DNA of 64,000 bases from positions 17,277,647 through 17,341,646 of the forward strand of contig OX419343.1 in NCBI GenBank assembly GCA_948470475.1. The letters are read 5' to 3'. Shown here one piece after another: positions 12,101-24,599 of the stretch (its first letter is position 1; every line of letters begins with the position of its first letter). Made by a program: the position numbers and the translations under genes. This DNA is from Galaxea fascicularis (taxonomy: Eukaryota; Cnidaria; Anthozoa; Scleractinia; Euphylliidae). Under the pieces are notes generated by a model. It did no database searches. It was not told the DNA's origin and saw only the letters and a program-made list of their open reading frames with translations.

Positions 12101-15100
12101 TATTCCTTTTTTCGGGGATGCTTCAGGCAAATACGCAAGTGTGCAATAAGTTGTAAAAGAGCAAACATGATAAAATGTCTCACCATCAATAGACGGCAGG
12201 TCAACTGTAGCAGTGACTCCTTGCTCTCCTTTCATCACAGTGTGGTTGAATACGTTTATGATCACCGCATCCCCTTTCGTCAGGTTCTTTAGCAGTTCTG
12301 TTTTGTAGTTAAACCTGCATCAGATCCAAAAATAGTGGCTGCAAGTGCATTTTGTTCTTTGATAAACGGACATGCTCTTGCCATTTGGTATAATGCTCGA
12401 GTTCACTGACTGAGGTTTCTACCCACCCATCCCTTCCCTACGAAAGACCATCACTCCCAAAGTCTTGGTTTGGTGTTTTGACGATTTGCTGCTATATATT
12501 CATTATAACAACCCTGGTTGCGGAAAGACAATATGTACTAAGAGTGCTTCTCACAGAGTATACCACTAAAGAAACTAGAAGCATCAAACAATCAACCTAA
12601 CCAGTGACGAAGCGAATTTTCACATAAGCGTAATTCAAAGCACGATTTTGTGGCCTTATCAAACTGGAATTTAACTCATTAACAATTGTCAACCACCAAC
12701 AGAGGTGCTTATATTCACGCTTATTCTGCGGGGGAGCAGGGTGGGCGCAGTGGTTCCCAGACTCGGTGTCATAAGTGGGCTGAGTTTACTGGTTCTCTAC
12801 TCTGTTCCGAGATATTTTTCTCCGGGAACTCCGGTTTTCTCCTCTCATCAAAAACCAACATTTGATTTGATTTGACTTGATTTGTAAATTTGCTGGACAC
12901 CAGTAGATACCAGCTGATTGTATTGCCAGTTGATTGGTCTTTTCTTGATAAATAAAGTTTATTATTATTTCTCATAAACATTAATGACTACTTAGACAAA
13001 GACAGGCCTTACCATTGTGCCTGATAGGCCAAGAACAACATGGAGGGGTACAAAAACCACCCAGTCTCCTGCACCATTCCCTGCCCATCGATGCCGAAAG
13101 CGAACACATCTGAGGGCGTGGTCTGAAAGCGGATGTAAGACTGAGTACTGCTCTTCATTATAAATCCTATATTGTACTCAATCATGGTAGCCGGGATATT
13201 TAACTGTGTGTTACACTCCGAACCTTGGCAGTTCATGTCTTCCAGGGGTTGAGAACGGCGAGCGTACACTATAACGCCAAGGGCGCCATTTTTCTGACAA
13301 TTCTGAACCTACAAGAAAAACATGATATAATTGAGCGGTCGGAGAACCTTTCGAATTTACTTGGGTTCATGGGGTCTACACTTGCGATCACCAGGTGATA
13401 GAAAGCCATCATAGAGAAACATTTATATAGCAAACCACAATAGCGAACCTATGATAATCACACTGATTTTCTGTCGCTCGAATGGCATTTTAGTGGCACA
13501 GCATTGAGCTAAATTGGATCAGGTGATCTCAGTGAGACAGTCTTGAGTTGGCCGGTCTTTTCATGTAAATATTTTCAGTTGCGTCTTATGACTGAGTGAT
13601 GACACGCAACTGGCGACAGCCAGTGAAGGCGCCGGTAACAGTCTCTTTCTATCTCGAAAGAGTACACGTCAATGGGACAGGTCCGATCACAAAGACTAAG
13701 TATTCCTCTCTTTTTGAGAAGTGATGTGTTTTTCCCTTCTGACTGAAATAACGCTTCATAACAGAGACGGCAAATGGCTTTATAATATTGCATGCTTGAA
13801 CCTCTTAACCTTTTGCATCCCAAGAATGACCACCATATAACTTCTCCTTACCATATCACTAGTTGGTCAATAATACAAGGAATGAGAATACAAATAATGA
13901 TCATCATGGATCATTTGTGTTAAAGTTTATTCAAATTCTCCCTACATGAAATATATGAAATATGTGAGAATTGTAAGAAGAATACGCTTGTTGGTCATGT
14001 GGTTTAATACTCGCAAGAGTTATGTCACTTGTTTTGTGGTCCTAAGACATTCGGAACCCACAGCGTACTGTCTTGCAAGAACGGCTGACTGACGGTGTTT
14101 TGTGTGGAGCCTTACCTTTGTAAAGTACGAGCAGGCCCCGGTGTCATTGGAAACTAGAGCAAGGCGGCCTCTCACATCAGCCTGGGACATGTTTACCGAA
14201 CAAGCGTCACCCGCATACACCACAAACAGATGCCCATATTTGTCGAGTGTGACAGGGGAAGGCAGCCAGTCATAGCGGGCATCTAAACGCTTTGCTATGC
14301 AGTTGGCTTCACCTAGAATAAAGCTCAGAGATCAGTGATATATTTGTGTTTACTATCCCAATTTAACTTATATTAAGTTCTCCATCGAAAAATGTACAGT
14401 GCAACAGGTTTCAAACTACAAACCCGTGAATTTGCCAAGACAGCCTAATAAACAATCGCATTGCAAGGATACACGCTATTGATCAACAATAGAATCTTTT
14501 GTGTTGTGAATTTTCTTGAGTAAAAGGGGAAAAGAGACGAAGTGAGTGTGTAAGAGGGGGGTGGGTAGGGGTCAATTGGAAATGGCAGTTGATAAATGGC
14601 GTTCTCTTTCAGGAAAAGCAACGATAAGCCATGGACATGGCGATAGATACATTTTATGGGATGGTAGTCTTGTTATCTCTCCAAATAAAGTTATTACTTT
14701 GCAATCTTGCTAAACTGCAATATCCTGTGGCGAGCATGGCATAAGAAGTGAGATGTCTGTGGTTGTCCTTATAAATACGTAGTTAGCTCTTTACCTTGGA
14801 CATTTTCGACAACGATTTGATCAAACCCGCAGCCATGCCCCGAGCAGTACCACTGGGACAAAACTCGCGGGATCCAATTTCCGAGGGTAGATACGGGATA
14901 GACCGCGAAATGCACTCGTGGAACCCAACTGGTTCCGAAATCTTTATAACTTGGTAATCTTCCGTTGAACGGACCAAAGAACCTGCGAAAACGCTTGGAA
15001 AGTACACCCATATTACTCTCCTGCTGAGATCTATTAAAGAGTAAAAAAAAATCAAGTCGTTTTAACGATAACCGGAAAAATCCTAGTAGAAGAGTGCTTA

Positions 15101-18086
15101 CTTAGAGAAGAAGAGAGTTGAATGTTTAAAATAAAATGTGCTTTAAGAAAAAAATAAGCAGGAAAACACATGCAACCGGGACAATAGACAGTTTTCAACA
15201 CACGCCAGGACGTTCCTTTTCTTCGTAAAATGTTACACGAAAAATGGTTAAAGAAATCACGTTCCTAAACTAAAAAAATTATGGCAACATGTTTCGATCT
15301 GGTCATGGATGTAACTTTGAATGTCGAAGGTATATACCGATGTCGCATTCAACCGCTTTTTAGAATTTGCACCTTTTTCAAGTAAATTCTTCCTCCCAAA
15401 CAAAAACTGTCAATCACATCATAGAATTCCTTTAATCTCAGGTGACCTGCCCTTGGAACTACTTTTACAGTTCTACCTCTGTATGCCATTACTTCAAATT
15501 CAAGCCATGCAACCCGCTTAATGCAGAAGTAATTTAGGTTCTTTAAATATATGAGAAAAGCAGCTGGCCTTCAGGTCGGTGTTAGAAATTTTGGCGAAAA
15601 CACGACGTAGAATATGCAGTGAACATCGCGACTTCTGTCACGTTTCGACTGACACCCATTGCTATCAACCCACCCACCCTCTCCTTGACGCGGTAGCGAG
15701 AAGAGGCCCGTTTAACACGTTTATTTTCCCACAATACGTACTATTGTTAAGGATCCTCAAAAAGAAAAGATTAAGGAGCAAAAGCATAGACAACTGAGAT
15801 TCTTTGCACGTTTCACAATATGTATGAATCTCGATGACCTTTAAATCAAGTTTATATATGTTTATCTCAATAGCATACACATGCGCATTATCAATCAGTC
15901 GGTGGCCGGTTCTGACAAGCCTCTACCCCACAAAGTCAAATATTGTGAACTTCATAGGTGTTTGAAATCGATTCAACCACATCCAAGTGACAAAGCAGTA
16001 CGTTGTCTGCATTCAGACCTTTTACGGTTTAGCTTTCAATGTTTCGCATTGCCTCTTGAACTTTGAGTTTCGGTATCACTGAAAGAACTGAAGGATTAAG
16101 TTCTTTTTCTGGAAAAAGATCATCTGGATTATAGTATTATAGTATAAAAGGAAATAAGAAAACTCGTATAAAATATCGTTCTCAGGCAATATGCCTATTC
16201 ATTTATGATAAGAGTATCTTCATTGTACTGTCATCAGTTGGACGAAAGAATACACATATTGGGACTCATATAGTTGCAAATTGCAAGAGTGATACGTACA
16301 CCTGCCCAAATCGGGGAATCAGAACAGTAATAATGGAATACGAATAACGAAGATTTTTGCTCTGGAATAATGGGCTTTGTTTTTTCAGTTTTTTGGAATA
16401 ATGAAATAACGAAATTTGCACCGAAATAATCGGTATTTTCTAGCACGCCGTGATAACGGTTTTTTTTTCTTGACTGGAATAATGGAAATTTTTGATAAAG
16501 AATAGAACGCTTCGTCATTCCTATTCATCCCCCACAAAAGAGAGAGTAGGCTGACACGAATTTTAAACAGGTTTTTAACATTTTCTATTGAAAATGTGCA
16601 TGCTTTTAACAATTTCGCAAAAAGACAAAGAAAACTATCAACTTTGACATCGCGCACACATAACACCTGTCTGAGGACCATTTGTTTAGCACTGAATTTC
16701 CGATTTACGTCAGCAAATCACTAATCTCTCCTATTGGATATCTGCCAGTTTTGTTCCAAACTTATCTGAGGCATACTTGACCGTTAAAACCTCCAGCTAT
16801 AATAAGTTGTGCAATATACGTGGTTTCTATATTTTCCTGCGTTTTCGCCTCGGTGGTACGCAAATCGTTCTGACAAATTCAGCTGGGCATGTAGTAAGAC
16901 TGGCGTGGATGTCACGTCAAGACGATTACAAAAAATCTTGATTTATGGATGTAAATGTTCAGTACCGGCACACCGGCAAGAGTCAGTCTCACCAATGAAT
17001 GCTCAACAAGTATGTAGGCAAATTTGTGTGAACCACTAACATCTTTTCTTTAAAATATAAATAAAGTAATAAGAGAATTCGTGAAAGCGGTTCAACGAAA
17101 AGGACAAAGTCAAAACTAAATACGTGCAGAACAAAATGAATTCATGAATTCATGAAAAGCTTTCTGAGCCATTTAAGAACATTGCCCTCCGTAATTTTCA
17201 ATTGCCAAACTATGAAGGTGGTAAGCCTGTTAGGAGATATTTCCCCTGGGGATGAACGAAGTGAATTTTTGAACAATTTGCGGTTCCATTATTTCCGGAG
17301 TACGCAGCGCGCCAAGGCCTTCACTTGTTCGGTTAAAACACTTCGTGAGGACAGATTCAATAAAGCTGTGTGTGGCCCTACAACTTTTTTTTAAATTCAA
17401 TTTTCTAGTTTTGCAATATCTAAGCGACTTAGCCTACCAATTTCTTGTTTTTCAAGTGATGACAAGCCCGGTCGTTCAAGGCTCTACCTTCTTCCTTGCC
17501 AAAGCAAAGCAAAATACCCCCAACTGGCACTTGTTTGATTCCACCCTTTTCCTTCCTTGGTTCACAAGGTCAGAAAGTCGTAAGGACTGACGAACTGGAA
17601 TTAGAGGGACTGTCATAATACAGCAAGTAAGCGGTATTTCTATCCGGTCCGTAATATCAAAGTTACTTACTTTTTCACGTGATAGGCGAACAAGCTAGTA
17701 TCAAACTTCTTTACTAGGTTGTCCGCAAACCTTACGTCCTTGTTGCAATTGATTCGGTAGTCGGCGTAGAACAGGAACACGTAGCTGACATTGTCCGGCG
17801 ACTTCTCAAAAAGCTCGTTGAAGGAATCTGGATTAGACAAGAGGCGATCCAAAAATCCTGATCGGTTTGTGAACGCGAGGAAAATAATCGGACCCTGGAT
17901 ATTGGAATCGTTACCCGTTTTGTACTTCAGGAGTTTCTCGGTCTGCTCCCCGGCTCTCTTCACTTGGAGAACAAACGATGGAGCAGCATTACCGGGTCTT
18001 AAGTTTGGTATCTCTGCAGAAACCACAGAGCACAGGATGACAGCAAGGAGGACTGCAGTTGAAGTGCTTGAACTAGACATCACCAT
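9144..18086 (-). CDS. Secreted PNGase F-like glycoprotein amidase family protein with PA domain
   Basis: Eight exons (coding order): 18086-17671, 15030-14795, 14312-14116, 13308-13013, 12314-12184, 10789-10621, 10269-10109, 9682-9144. All junctions are GT-AG, phases agree, and the product is 714 aa. I chose the ATG at 18086 because it has a good context (GAAATGG) and directly precedes a signal peptide (SSSSTSTAVLLAVILCSVVSA); an in-frame ATG at 18143 would add 19 polar residues. Residues about 25-215 are a family-specific N-terminal region. About 218-345 form a PA domain (GRLALVSNDTGACSYFTKV, QKNGALGVIVYA, IPATMIEY). About 426-535 and 536-714 match the two PNGase F-type jelly-roll domains: SCPG..CAHWDH, GRWITPF, GRWLTPV.PLIPLL, ITGHG, NNCAEFC, GTWLYGRDGWC. 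D453 (HWDH) and E604 (CAEFC) sit where PNGase F has catalytic Asp60 and Glu206. The family removes N-glycans from Asn; whether this protein is active is inference. Confidence 0.92.
9750..9832. repeat. 32-bp minisatellite with CCAATCA in each unit
   Basis: About two and a half units of a 32-bp repeat. Each begins ACCAATCACA and ends GCAGACAGCTCAGTGA, and the two full units differ at only a few positions. It lies in intron 7 of the PNGase F-like gene. Confidence 0.8.
12731..12965 (+). mobile_element. tRNA-derived SINE, head internally deleted
   Basis: It starts GGGAGCAGGGTGGGCGCAGTGG (tRNA A-box region) and jumps straight to TTCCCAGACTCGG, so about 35 bp including most of the B box is missing compared with the copy at 22730-22906. 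The body shares GTGGGCTGAGTTTACTGG, TTCTCTACTCTGTTCCGAGA and TTTTTCTCCGG. The 3' part ends at AATAAAGTTTATTATTATTT. It lies in intron 4 of the minus-strand gene. Confidence 0.85.
13811..13902. repeat. Dispersed repeat, copy 1
   Basis: Shares the words TGACCACCAT(A/C)TAACTTCTCC, TTACCAT.ATCACTAGTT and AATGAGAATACA-like text with 35383-35476 in CUL1 intron 2, in the same orientation. Class unknown. Confidence 0.6.
16330..16500. repeat. Imperfect repeats of GGAATAATG / GAAATAACG words
   Basis: At least six variants of a 9-10 bp word (GGAATACGAATAACG, GGAATAATGG, GGAATAATGAAATAACG, GAAATAATCGG, GGAATAATGG) are spaced irregularly in intron 1 of the PNGase F-like gene. This looks like an ancient, diverged tandem array. 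Confidence 0.5.
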
Positions 18087-19400
18087 TTCGCTCAGCTTTG
18101 CAGCTTTCCACGAATGAAACGGCGGAATGATCTGGTGGTGCATTTATGGGGCACATGAACGGCACTGTCTGTCAATAACTGCACTATGTACTGTTCGTTG
18201 ATTGATATCCTGTCATCACATTTGTTGGTTTGCCCAAACAAATTCGGAAAACTAGGGAACTGTTAATTACGGCAATTTCCGGTCGCGAGATCTCGTGATA
18301 GGAAATAATTATTAGTTTCTACAATCAATAACGATTTTCTGGTTTGCATGCCACAAGAAAGTTTACTGACTTCATTAAAATGAAGCGAAAGTGATTTATT
18401 TTTGTAAATTACTGACACTTGACCAAACAGACACAACAGTTAAATCCTGTGCGTCTAAAACACTAGAGGGCAACCATTCTTGCATTTTCCAATATCCCTT
18501 GTAACAAAAAATTTATGTGCATATTTTTTACAGAAGTTTGGGCTCGACCCCTGAGCTCGGCTCCAAACTTCTTGACCCTCAAACCGACTAGATTAAACAA
18601 TGGACAATGAGAATCGTCTTTTTCAACTTCAACTCAAGTATTAGATCTGCCTGATACACACACTGGCAAACGGAGTCACGAGCTCCGTATTTTCTTTCCA
18701 AACAAAGCTCGGATTTAAACGGAAAGATTTTTCTATTGTTCCGTTGGAATTGCAGTTGACAGGCATCACAAACAATCGGCTTACCAAATACACTGAAGAG
18801 AAAGGCTGACTGCTTGCTTTGTTTTGTAGACTGATTCTTTTCGACGTGATTCGTGACATTGGCGTATCTCACAGTTCATGAATTCTGTTTTGTTTTTCAG
18901 TGGATAAACAGGATAAGCTAAACTATGAGGTTAAGAAACGTTCAAGTTTTCACTCGCTAAACCGGTAACACTTACCATATCTCGGAAACAAGTGAGGTTT
19001 AGAAGCAATAACTACGTTAATTGCAAACTTATTCCAGTTCAATGTGTTCTATCATATTTGCGGCAATTCATTAGAAAGGATGAAACAATTAATAAAATGT
19101 ATTCCGGCAACACCGGGTTTGAGGTGTCCTTCAGTTCACAAAAGTGCTCGTTAACTCTTACATCCGCGATACATTCGGTTCAAGATTTTATCCATCCGGT
19201 GACTGAAGATTGAAAATAAAGCAGAAACGGGTGCCTCTATTAGTTTCTCGCCAAGAATTACGACGGAGTTCACAAGGGTGTTGGTTATGCTAAAAAGCAC
19301 GTCCGTTGAATCCGTGAGGATTACAAATGCCGTCAGAATAGTAGTATTGAGGTCATTTTGGCGAAAACGGAAAAACTAATCAAGGTAAACAGGTTATACA
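18087..19400. other. 5' flank of the PNGase F-like gene
   Basis: Upstream sequence of the minus-strand gene. No TATA box in a convincing position and no repeat ends. The small open frames at 18588-18872 and 18992-19213 have no recognisable motif. Confidence 0.4.
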
Positions 19401-19429
19401 AACAACTTTATTTAAAACAGCAAAGTTTA

Positions 19430-20980
19430 ATTTTTTTCGAATTTTCCGGGTATGCGCGCCCGAGGCATGACTTGTGCCTAATTTGTCGCCCATGCCCAAT
19501 AAGCGAATTCCGCACCCAAGAAAGATTTTATCAAGTCACTAGAGAATTTAAAGCCAACTTATCCCTGGGTGTCAGCAACGAAACGGGACTTAGGAAGACT
19601 TAAGATGTACTCACGTATGCATATGCCATAACTGCTGCATAGCCCAAATATCAACACGACAAGTGCTTTGCGGTCCCATTCCAGACAAACAGCTGCCAGT
19701 TTTGCTACGACTTCTCTGCTAGGTTCATAAAGAGATTAAGGTGGTGACGCATGTACATGTTGTACCATATTCTGTAAACTTGCGCGAACACCTCCGCCAA
19801 GCAGTATTTTGCCTAAATCATAAGGGGTAAAACGCCTTTTTTTCTATCAACTGAGGTAATAAATTGAGATGAAACATCCACAACAAGAAAACAGCCAATT
19901 ATATCACGCCCTTGTTCCTCAAAGATCGGGAAACGTTATCCTGCAGACTTGTTATTCAGTCGATAAAATCAACTGCAGCTAATACCGTTTTATCCGCTGC
20001 ATAGCCAGTAACTTATCACTTGGATTAGGGTATCGGATTTTCCAAAAAATAGAGTCGGATCGAGGATTTTGTCTAAAGGAAGGGCTTAAACTAGAAAGGG
20101 AGGCATCTTTTCTTAATACAGAAGGAACCAACACCACCTACACCACAAAATCGTCATCAGCTTTCGTTGGGACAAATATTTTGGAGCTCTCCCACGACCA
20201 GTTTCCTCAAACAGAACGGTTGTCTGCAGAAATGTCCACTGCACACTGACACAAACTTAACCGTACCTTTGATTCTGGCATAGTAAACTTCCCTGCGACC
20301 ATTTCGAACTCCAACACTGACTCATTGTTATGTTTGTGTCAGAACAAACCTCATTAAATAATTAATTCGCTGTTTCATTCAATAGTTAATTTTTTCATTG
20401 CTCAACTCGTGACATTCCTACAGATTAAGAAATCTTATTAAGGAGTGGCGAATGGTAAAATCCAAGACTCGCCGAGACGTCGAGACCCTTGTTTGAAAAT
20501 CCGAGGCCGAGACCAAACATGGGAGTCTCCGAGACCGAAACAAATGCACTAAAAACAAGACTTCGAGACTCTTCGCAAAGGCGGTCGAGATTTTCGAGAT
20601 CGCATGGAAAGTTTACGAGAACCAAGAGGTACCTTCGCCACCCCTTTATTTGACAGGTACTATCTGTTCAAACTGAGCATAGGTAAGATCGGGTTCATGA
20701 AGGACCCACTCTTTGAGAGACAGCAATTCATGTGGATGACACAACAACGTAGTGAGACAAACATGCAAATCATGAGTTTAGACTGGCTACCTTAACAGCG
20801 AAATAGCAGTGTTTTTGTTGAAGAACACGGTGTTATTCAAGAAGGACATGAAAAGAAATAGGACTAGACAAGCAACACAATTCAAACCAAGACAGCAGTT
20901 ACCCATTTCTCCGACATAATTCAGAAGAAGGTTGCTTTGAAATGAATGTACACAATAAATTTGTTCTTTTTTTAGACCAG
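19430..20980. repeat. Diverged direct duplication, copy A part 1
   Basis: Collinear with 25990-27330. Shared landmarks include GAGGCATGACTTGTG, CTTGCGGTCCCATTCCAGAC or similar, GCCAGTTTTGCTACGACTT against GCCAGTTGTGCCACGACTT, CATGAAGGACCCACTCTTGAGAGACAG-like text, GCGAAATAGCAGT and TTCAAACCAAGACAG. Copy A holds an extra block at about 20450-20680. No convincing gene lies in either copy. Confidence 0.75.
20450..20625. repeat. Degenerate CGAGAC-rich repeat block
   Basis: The hexamer CGAGAC or close variants (CGAGACG, CGAGACC, CGAGACT, CGAGAT) recur about ten times. The block is absent from the otherwise matching copy B (about 27030), so it is an insertion or local expansion in copy A. Confidence 0.55.
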
Positions 20981-21376
20981 CTCAACTCCAAGTTTCGATT
21001 ACATCCCTTCCAACTAGGAGCCATGTCGAATAAAATCTGAGCTGTAGGGGAAATGGTGAGACTTGCAGGCTGCAGGAACCGGAAGGAAACTAGCCTGAAG
21101 AAACAAACAGGTTGATTAAAACTGGTTGATTAAATTTAAAATAACATTCTCATCATCATACTAGGCTTCGCTTTTTAAGCAGATTTACGAGAATGGACAC
21201 GCCTGAAGATAAAGTTACGACCGTTGAAGCTACTACGTGACTCACAACATTTGATGTTCCGTTTTGACGAAGTCGACAACCACAACGTATACCTTTCTAA
21301 TTTACAGTAAAAAATTGTTCAGTTTCTTATCGGAAAATGGATTAAGGAAGTTCCTATTTTCAGAGTCACGTCTAAA

Positions 21377-21899
21377 CGGTTCAAACGTCGAACGTCCGAC
21401 ATGTGCCGAATCTAATGCAAATGAGAAAAATCAATTGTTTTCCGTCATTTGCATTAGATTCAGCACATGTGAAGTTCGACGTTTGAACCGAGCCTAAAGG
21501 CCTGATTCAGACGCCGTACTTTTTCATGAGTCGAACCTAATTCGTAGAATTAAGTACATGAAAAGTTCGGCGTCTGAATCAATTAGGAACGGCTATTTTA
21601 ATTTGGAATCGCTCAGTCGTTCTTTTCGCTTGGCTTGGCAGGGAATTTCGACTTTGGGACTGCTTTGATTCAGATGCCGCTGAGCTTTTCATGTGCCGAA
21701 CTTAATACAAGATTATTATGTATATATTTTGAAAACCACTGACAGTATTGATTAGTTTTCCTGGAACTGTATTTAGGGACGGCTGTGGAACGGCTAGTTA
21801 AGTTTCACGTCTGAATCAACAGGCGTACTTTTGTTAATTTGGGTCGGTCCAAATTCGAATTGAGTTCGGCTCATGAAATGTACGGCGTCTGAACCGGGA
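21377..21899. mobile_element. Multi-palindrome element with TTCAGACGCCG / CATGTGCCGAA words
   Basis: A hairpin at 21377-21490 has arms of about 45 bp containing GGTTCAAACGTCGAAC, ACATGTGC and GAATCTAATGCAAATGA. A second hairpin at 21503-21581 has arms TGATTCAGACGCCG. Further single arms lie at about 21670-21710, 21800-21830 and 21840-21899. The same vocabulary recurs in both orientations, suggesting related MITEs nested in one another. No coding capacity. Confidence 0.65.
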
Positions 21900-22729
21900 C
21901 TAACTATCAAATCAACTTTTTGTTTTGCCATTTTAGTACTCTGGCATAAACGAATTAGATTGACGCCATCTTTAAACGTACCTCTTTTCGAATGTACATA
22001 TAAATGATCCATTTTTCGAGCCCAGTTATCCTCAATACTCCTCGATTTATCTTTTCTTGGCAGATTTCATTATATGGAGTTACACAAAACTAATCAAATT
22101 AGCTTTACGGTTGCCTCCATGAGGTTTCGTTTCAAAACGGCCACACGAAATCTACCAAAAGCTTCACAAAACAGATCAACATCAAATAGATGTTCCTGGG
22201 AACGAGGTTCGATGTTTTAGTGGGTCACCTCCTAAGAAACGAAATCTCTGTGTATTTTTAGGACAAGGAAGTTCTATAAAATATTACTTTCGAAAGCCTC
22301 GAACAGTGCAGCTAAAAAACTTCCGCTTTGAAAATGGAATTTTTTTAACAGAACTGATTTTCGTTGCCGTTTGAAATGCCTTTTTTTAAGACAGTATTCA
22401 TAGGTTATTCGGTTTCCGGACGAAGGTTACACTCCTCAGTTTTGAAGAAACATTCACTCTTTCTAGTTTGTAAAGGTCGGGGGCGGAGAATAGGTTCGTG
22501 GATCGATGGATTTGGCTAATTAAAAAATGTGCTCGGTTTTCGGATTTTGAGGATATATTTTACAGATTGGCTGATATTAAAAGATCAGTGGATCAAGGAT
22601 TTCTTCAATATTTGAGCATGGATTACGGATTTTGTTACTTTTGAAGTACGGATCGTGGAGTCTAGACATATGTTTTCAATTTTTTTAAGCTTTTTTTTTC
22701 ATTTTTTTTAAAAGGATTTTCATAAAAAC

Positions 22730-22906
22730 TAGTGAGTAGCACACAGAAAAACTACGGGAAAAACCGGAGTTTCCGGAGAAAAACCTCTCGGAACAGAGTA
22801 GAGAACCAACAAACTCAGCCCACATATGACGCCGAGTCCGGGAATCGAATCCGGGACACATTGGTGGAAGGCGAACGCTCTCACCACTGCGCCAACCCTG
22901 CTCCCT
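22730..22906 (-). mobile_element. tRNA-derived SINE with intact head
   Basis: On the minus strand it begins GGGAGCAGGGTTGGCGCAG, continues with TGGTGAGAGCG (A box), and has a GATTCGATTCCC B box, so both Pol III promoter boxes are visible. The body matches the SINE at 12731-12965 (GTGGGCTGAGTTTGTTGG, TTCTCTACTCTGTTCCGAGA, TTTTTCTCCGG). It inserted right beside the inverted-repeat element at 22907-23078. Confidence 0.88.
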
Positions 22907-23078
22907 TTATTATCCGACTGGTTTTGTTTGATTACACAGACATCGGGGATTTAACAAAATGATAAAAGAACTAGTTTTACACTAATGGTTAAAACTACTT
23001 CCCTTTTATCAATTTTGTTAAATCCCTGATGAAGTCTCAGTGAAGTCTGTGATCAGACAAAACCGGGCGAATAATAAA
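22907..23078. mobile_element. Foldback MITE ending TTATTATCCG
   Basis: Long imperfect terminal inverted repeats run nearly to the centre: TTATTAT(C/T)CG..GGTTTTGT.TGAT at the ends and GGATTTAACAAAAT.GATAAAAG inside. It abuts the SINE on its left. Confidence 0.7.
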
Positions 23079-23125
23079 CAAAGTCAAGAGAGGATGACAA
23101 AGTTAAGTTGACACAAGAGCTTTCA

Positions 23126-23150
23126 AGTCTCACGCATTGAGCGTGAGACT
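23126..23150. repeat. Perfect hairpin, 10-bp stem and 5-base loop
   Basis: AGTCTCACGC and its exact reverse complement GCGTGAGACT flank the loop ATTGA. No following T-run is visible, so a terminator role is not supported; it is probably part of a dispersed repeat. Confidence 0.6.
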
Positions 23151-24599
23151 CATGCAAACGAATGCAGTCTTAAGCTGAACGCTATTATTTCCCACGCATT
23201 CAAGATTTTTTATTTAAACAGTTCATTTTGAGGTAGAAAATTGCCGCTTTAGAACAGAAGCTACTTCATAGACCATCGTTCTGGAAATACTTTACTCCAT
23301 GTTTCCTTGTACCGGCTTCGAACGCTTTCCAACAGTGAAAATTCCCGTGCAGAGCCAGCCTTATACCAGTCAGTGGGTTTACTGACTATTCCACATGCTT
23401 ACGAACAAATGGCAGACCAGTAATGTGAACTCTCTTGATATTAATCCAATAAAAATCCTTAAACAACTTCAAGAACCTGAGAGTCGGGTTTTCTGAGCGC
23501 TCCCTAACTAATAAACCTTTGTTTTTAACGAAAACCGCTGATCAGCAACGTAGTTCTGGCCATTGCTGTCCAAGGTCTTGATGGGCCACGTTTCCTTTCA
23601 GAATAAAGGCGAACACGTCTTAGCTGCTTCAATTTTTCAACATTTTCCAGTCCGACCAGGCACGCCAGCTTTACTGCACCATGGGTAAACTTATCGCGCG
23701 ATCGGTTAAATTAAACCGTTTTGTGTCATGCTATTGTTATGCCCTTGAACGTGTTAATCTTGTTAATACTCAGTATATATAACCCATATGTGCACAACAT
23801 ACCAAGCAAAGCCACGTTTCATCACTGACACGATAGGTCCTGCAATATTAACTACGCATTTGTAATGGTGCACAGCACACTCTCATTGATATTTTTAGGG
23901 CAGCTGTAGATGAGTTTAGCATAAATCTTAAGGGGAGAACACTGAGTCTTTGAAAAGAATGTTAACATTATATAGTGCTTTTGAGAACTAAGATATGGTG
24001 AAGAACAGTTTTATGAAAATTTTTTAAGACTCAGAATTCCCTATGTTGAGGGACACCAAGATGGCCCTCAACATATTGTCGGTAGAGGAAATAAATCAGA
24101 CCCGGCATGCAATTATGATTTCCAATTTCTCTTCAAAATTGTTAAGAAGGGACTACATAAACATTGTACTTGAAAATTGAAAACTAAAGTGAAAATACTG
24201 GTTTTATAGCATTTTGACAATTCCAGCACTTTAGAGCGCTATGACTTTATTTGATCAAGTTTCCGAGTGTTGTCCTTGTGAAACAAAGCAACGTATCGGC
24301 TTGTAATTCAAATAATTTTGCTTCGAGATTTATTTTATGAGTTTATACAAAATGTAGTTTACGTATTAGAATTTTGATAACGTTAGAAAAAAAAACAGCA
24401 GAGGAAACTTGCTAAAATGTACCCGGAATGTACGCGTCAAATGTTGCGTTTGGACCGAATCATATCATCTGACTGAACCAGAATGTCCGCACTTCACAAA
24501 TATGCATTTTTGTGATTATATGTATGTATGCATTTTATTAAGTGACAGGGTTTAAAATTCGGAAAACCATTTAATTTTGGCAAATAAAGTTTTCGTGAG

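Noticed and set aside
14783..15055. 90-codon minus-strand frame overlapping PNGase F-like exon 2
   Set aside because: The phase-matched frame through exon 2 is a different one; this is a shadow.
18087..18143. ATG at 18143 as start of the PNGase F-like gene
   Set aside because: Poor start context and a polar extension before the signal peptide; the ATG at 18086 is better in both respects.
22730..22906. tRNA-like sequence on the minus strand
   Set aside because: It continues directly into a known SINE body, so it is a SINE head, not a tRNA gene.
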